Positions 63,986 through 64,000 of a stretch of DNA of 64,000 nucleotides are shown here, one piece after another. Source of the stretch: Segatella copri DSM 18205 (GTDB lineage: Bacteria > Bacteroidota > Bacteroidia > Bacteroidales > Bacteroidaceae); the NCBI RefSeq assembly GCF_025151535.1, contig NZ_CP102288.1, positions 67,501 through 131,500 on the forward strand. Reading direction: 5' to 3'. A program made the position numbers and the translations under genes. The notes beneath the pieces were generated by a model. It searched no databases, was not told the origin of the DNA, and worked only from the letters and a program-made list of their open reading frames with translations. Each line of letters opens with the position of its first letter. Within the stretch, counting starts at the first letter, position 1.

Positions 63986-64000
63986 TTAATAGTTAAGAGT

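Overview
The window reads as a chromosomal segment of a Bacteroidales bacterium, most likely Prevotella/Segatella (S. copri-like). The signs are promoters of the Bacteroidetes type (TTTG, 19-21 bases, then TAnnTTTG) before many genes, weak ribosome binding sites, and typical gene neighbourhoods: TamB-TamL, purH-mreBCD-mrdA-rodA, holB-PSP1-gldH. There are also GldH, a DUF4954 protein, many Cys lipoproteins and an ISAon1-type insertion sequence. The genus is an inference from sequence style; no database was searched.

Layout. 1-14.2 kb is core: initiator tRNA, a TetR regulator, FabG, a pseudouridine synthase, the envelope pair TamB/TamL, a nucleotidyltransferase, a DHH phosphoesterase, a lipoprotein and GlmM. 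14.25-17.9 kb is a compact operon that looks like a peptide-maturation and export cassette: a 26-codon ORF, an HPr-kinase-like ATPase, a Ser/His S26-type peptidase, a PqqD-like protein and an ABC exporter. 17.9-22.8 kb (minus strand) holds HflX, a DUF4954 beta-helix protein and class I fumarase. 22.8-29.5 kb holds a candidate small RNA and three secreted carbohydrate-active enzymes (GH97, GH127, a beta-helix protein). An IS element and clpB follow. 34-40.8 kb is the cell-shape operon behind a one-domain purH. 40.8-44.9 kb (minus) is gldH, a PSP1/RicT-like gene, holB and metF, and then comes a xylose-type sugar porter.

46.5-57 kb is accessory DNA. It has an ORF-less group II intron of apparent IIC type behind a terminator, and an AAA/DUF4143 ATPase whose last 247 codons are repeated 7.5 kb downstream. 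The two ~945-bp direct repeats bracket a 6.5-kb island. The island contains a decayed IS982 element, a G+C-rich four-domain CoA-disulfide reductase/rhodanese/TusA/DsrE fusion gene (itself bracketed by a 180-bp direct repeat), a decayed IS4-type element, and an Abi_2/AbiF-like HEPN protein directly behind a short structured RNA with its own promoter and terminator.

57-64 kb returns to ordinary genes: a lipoprotein, a secreted nuclease, tRNA-Lys, an AI-2E-type permease, thymidine kinase, RsmI (probably leaderless), a coiled-coil lipoprotein, TadA, YraN and BirA. A dispersed non-coding element of about 120-165 bp with GGAGTTAA-rich inverted ends occurs three times (33.8, 34.7 and 58.4 kb), with a lone end near 42.7 kb.

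The best candidates for under-described biology are the kinase/peptidase/PqqD/ABC cassette with its tiny coupled ORF, and the AbiF-like protein with its upstream RNA.
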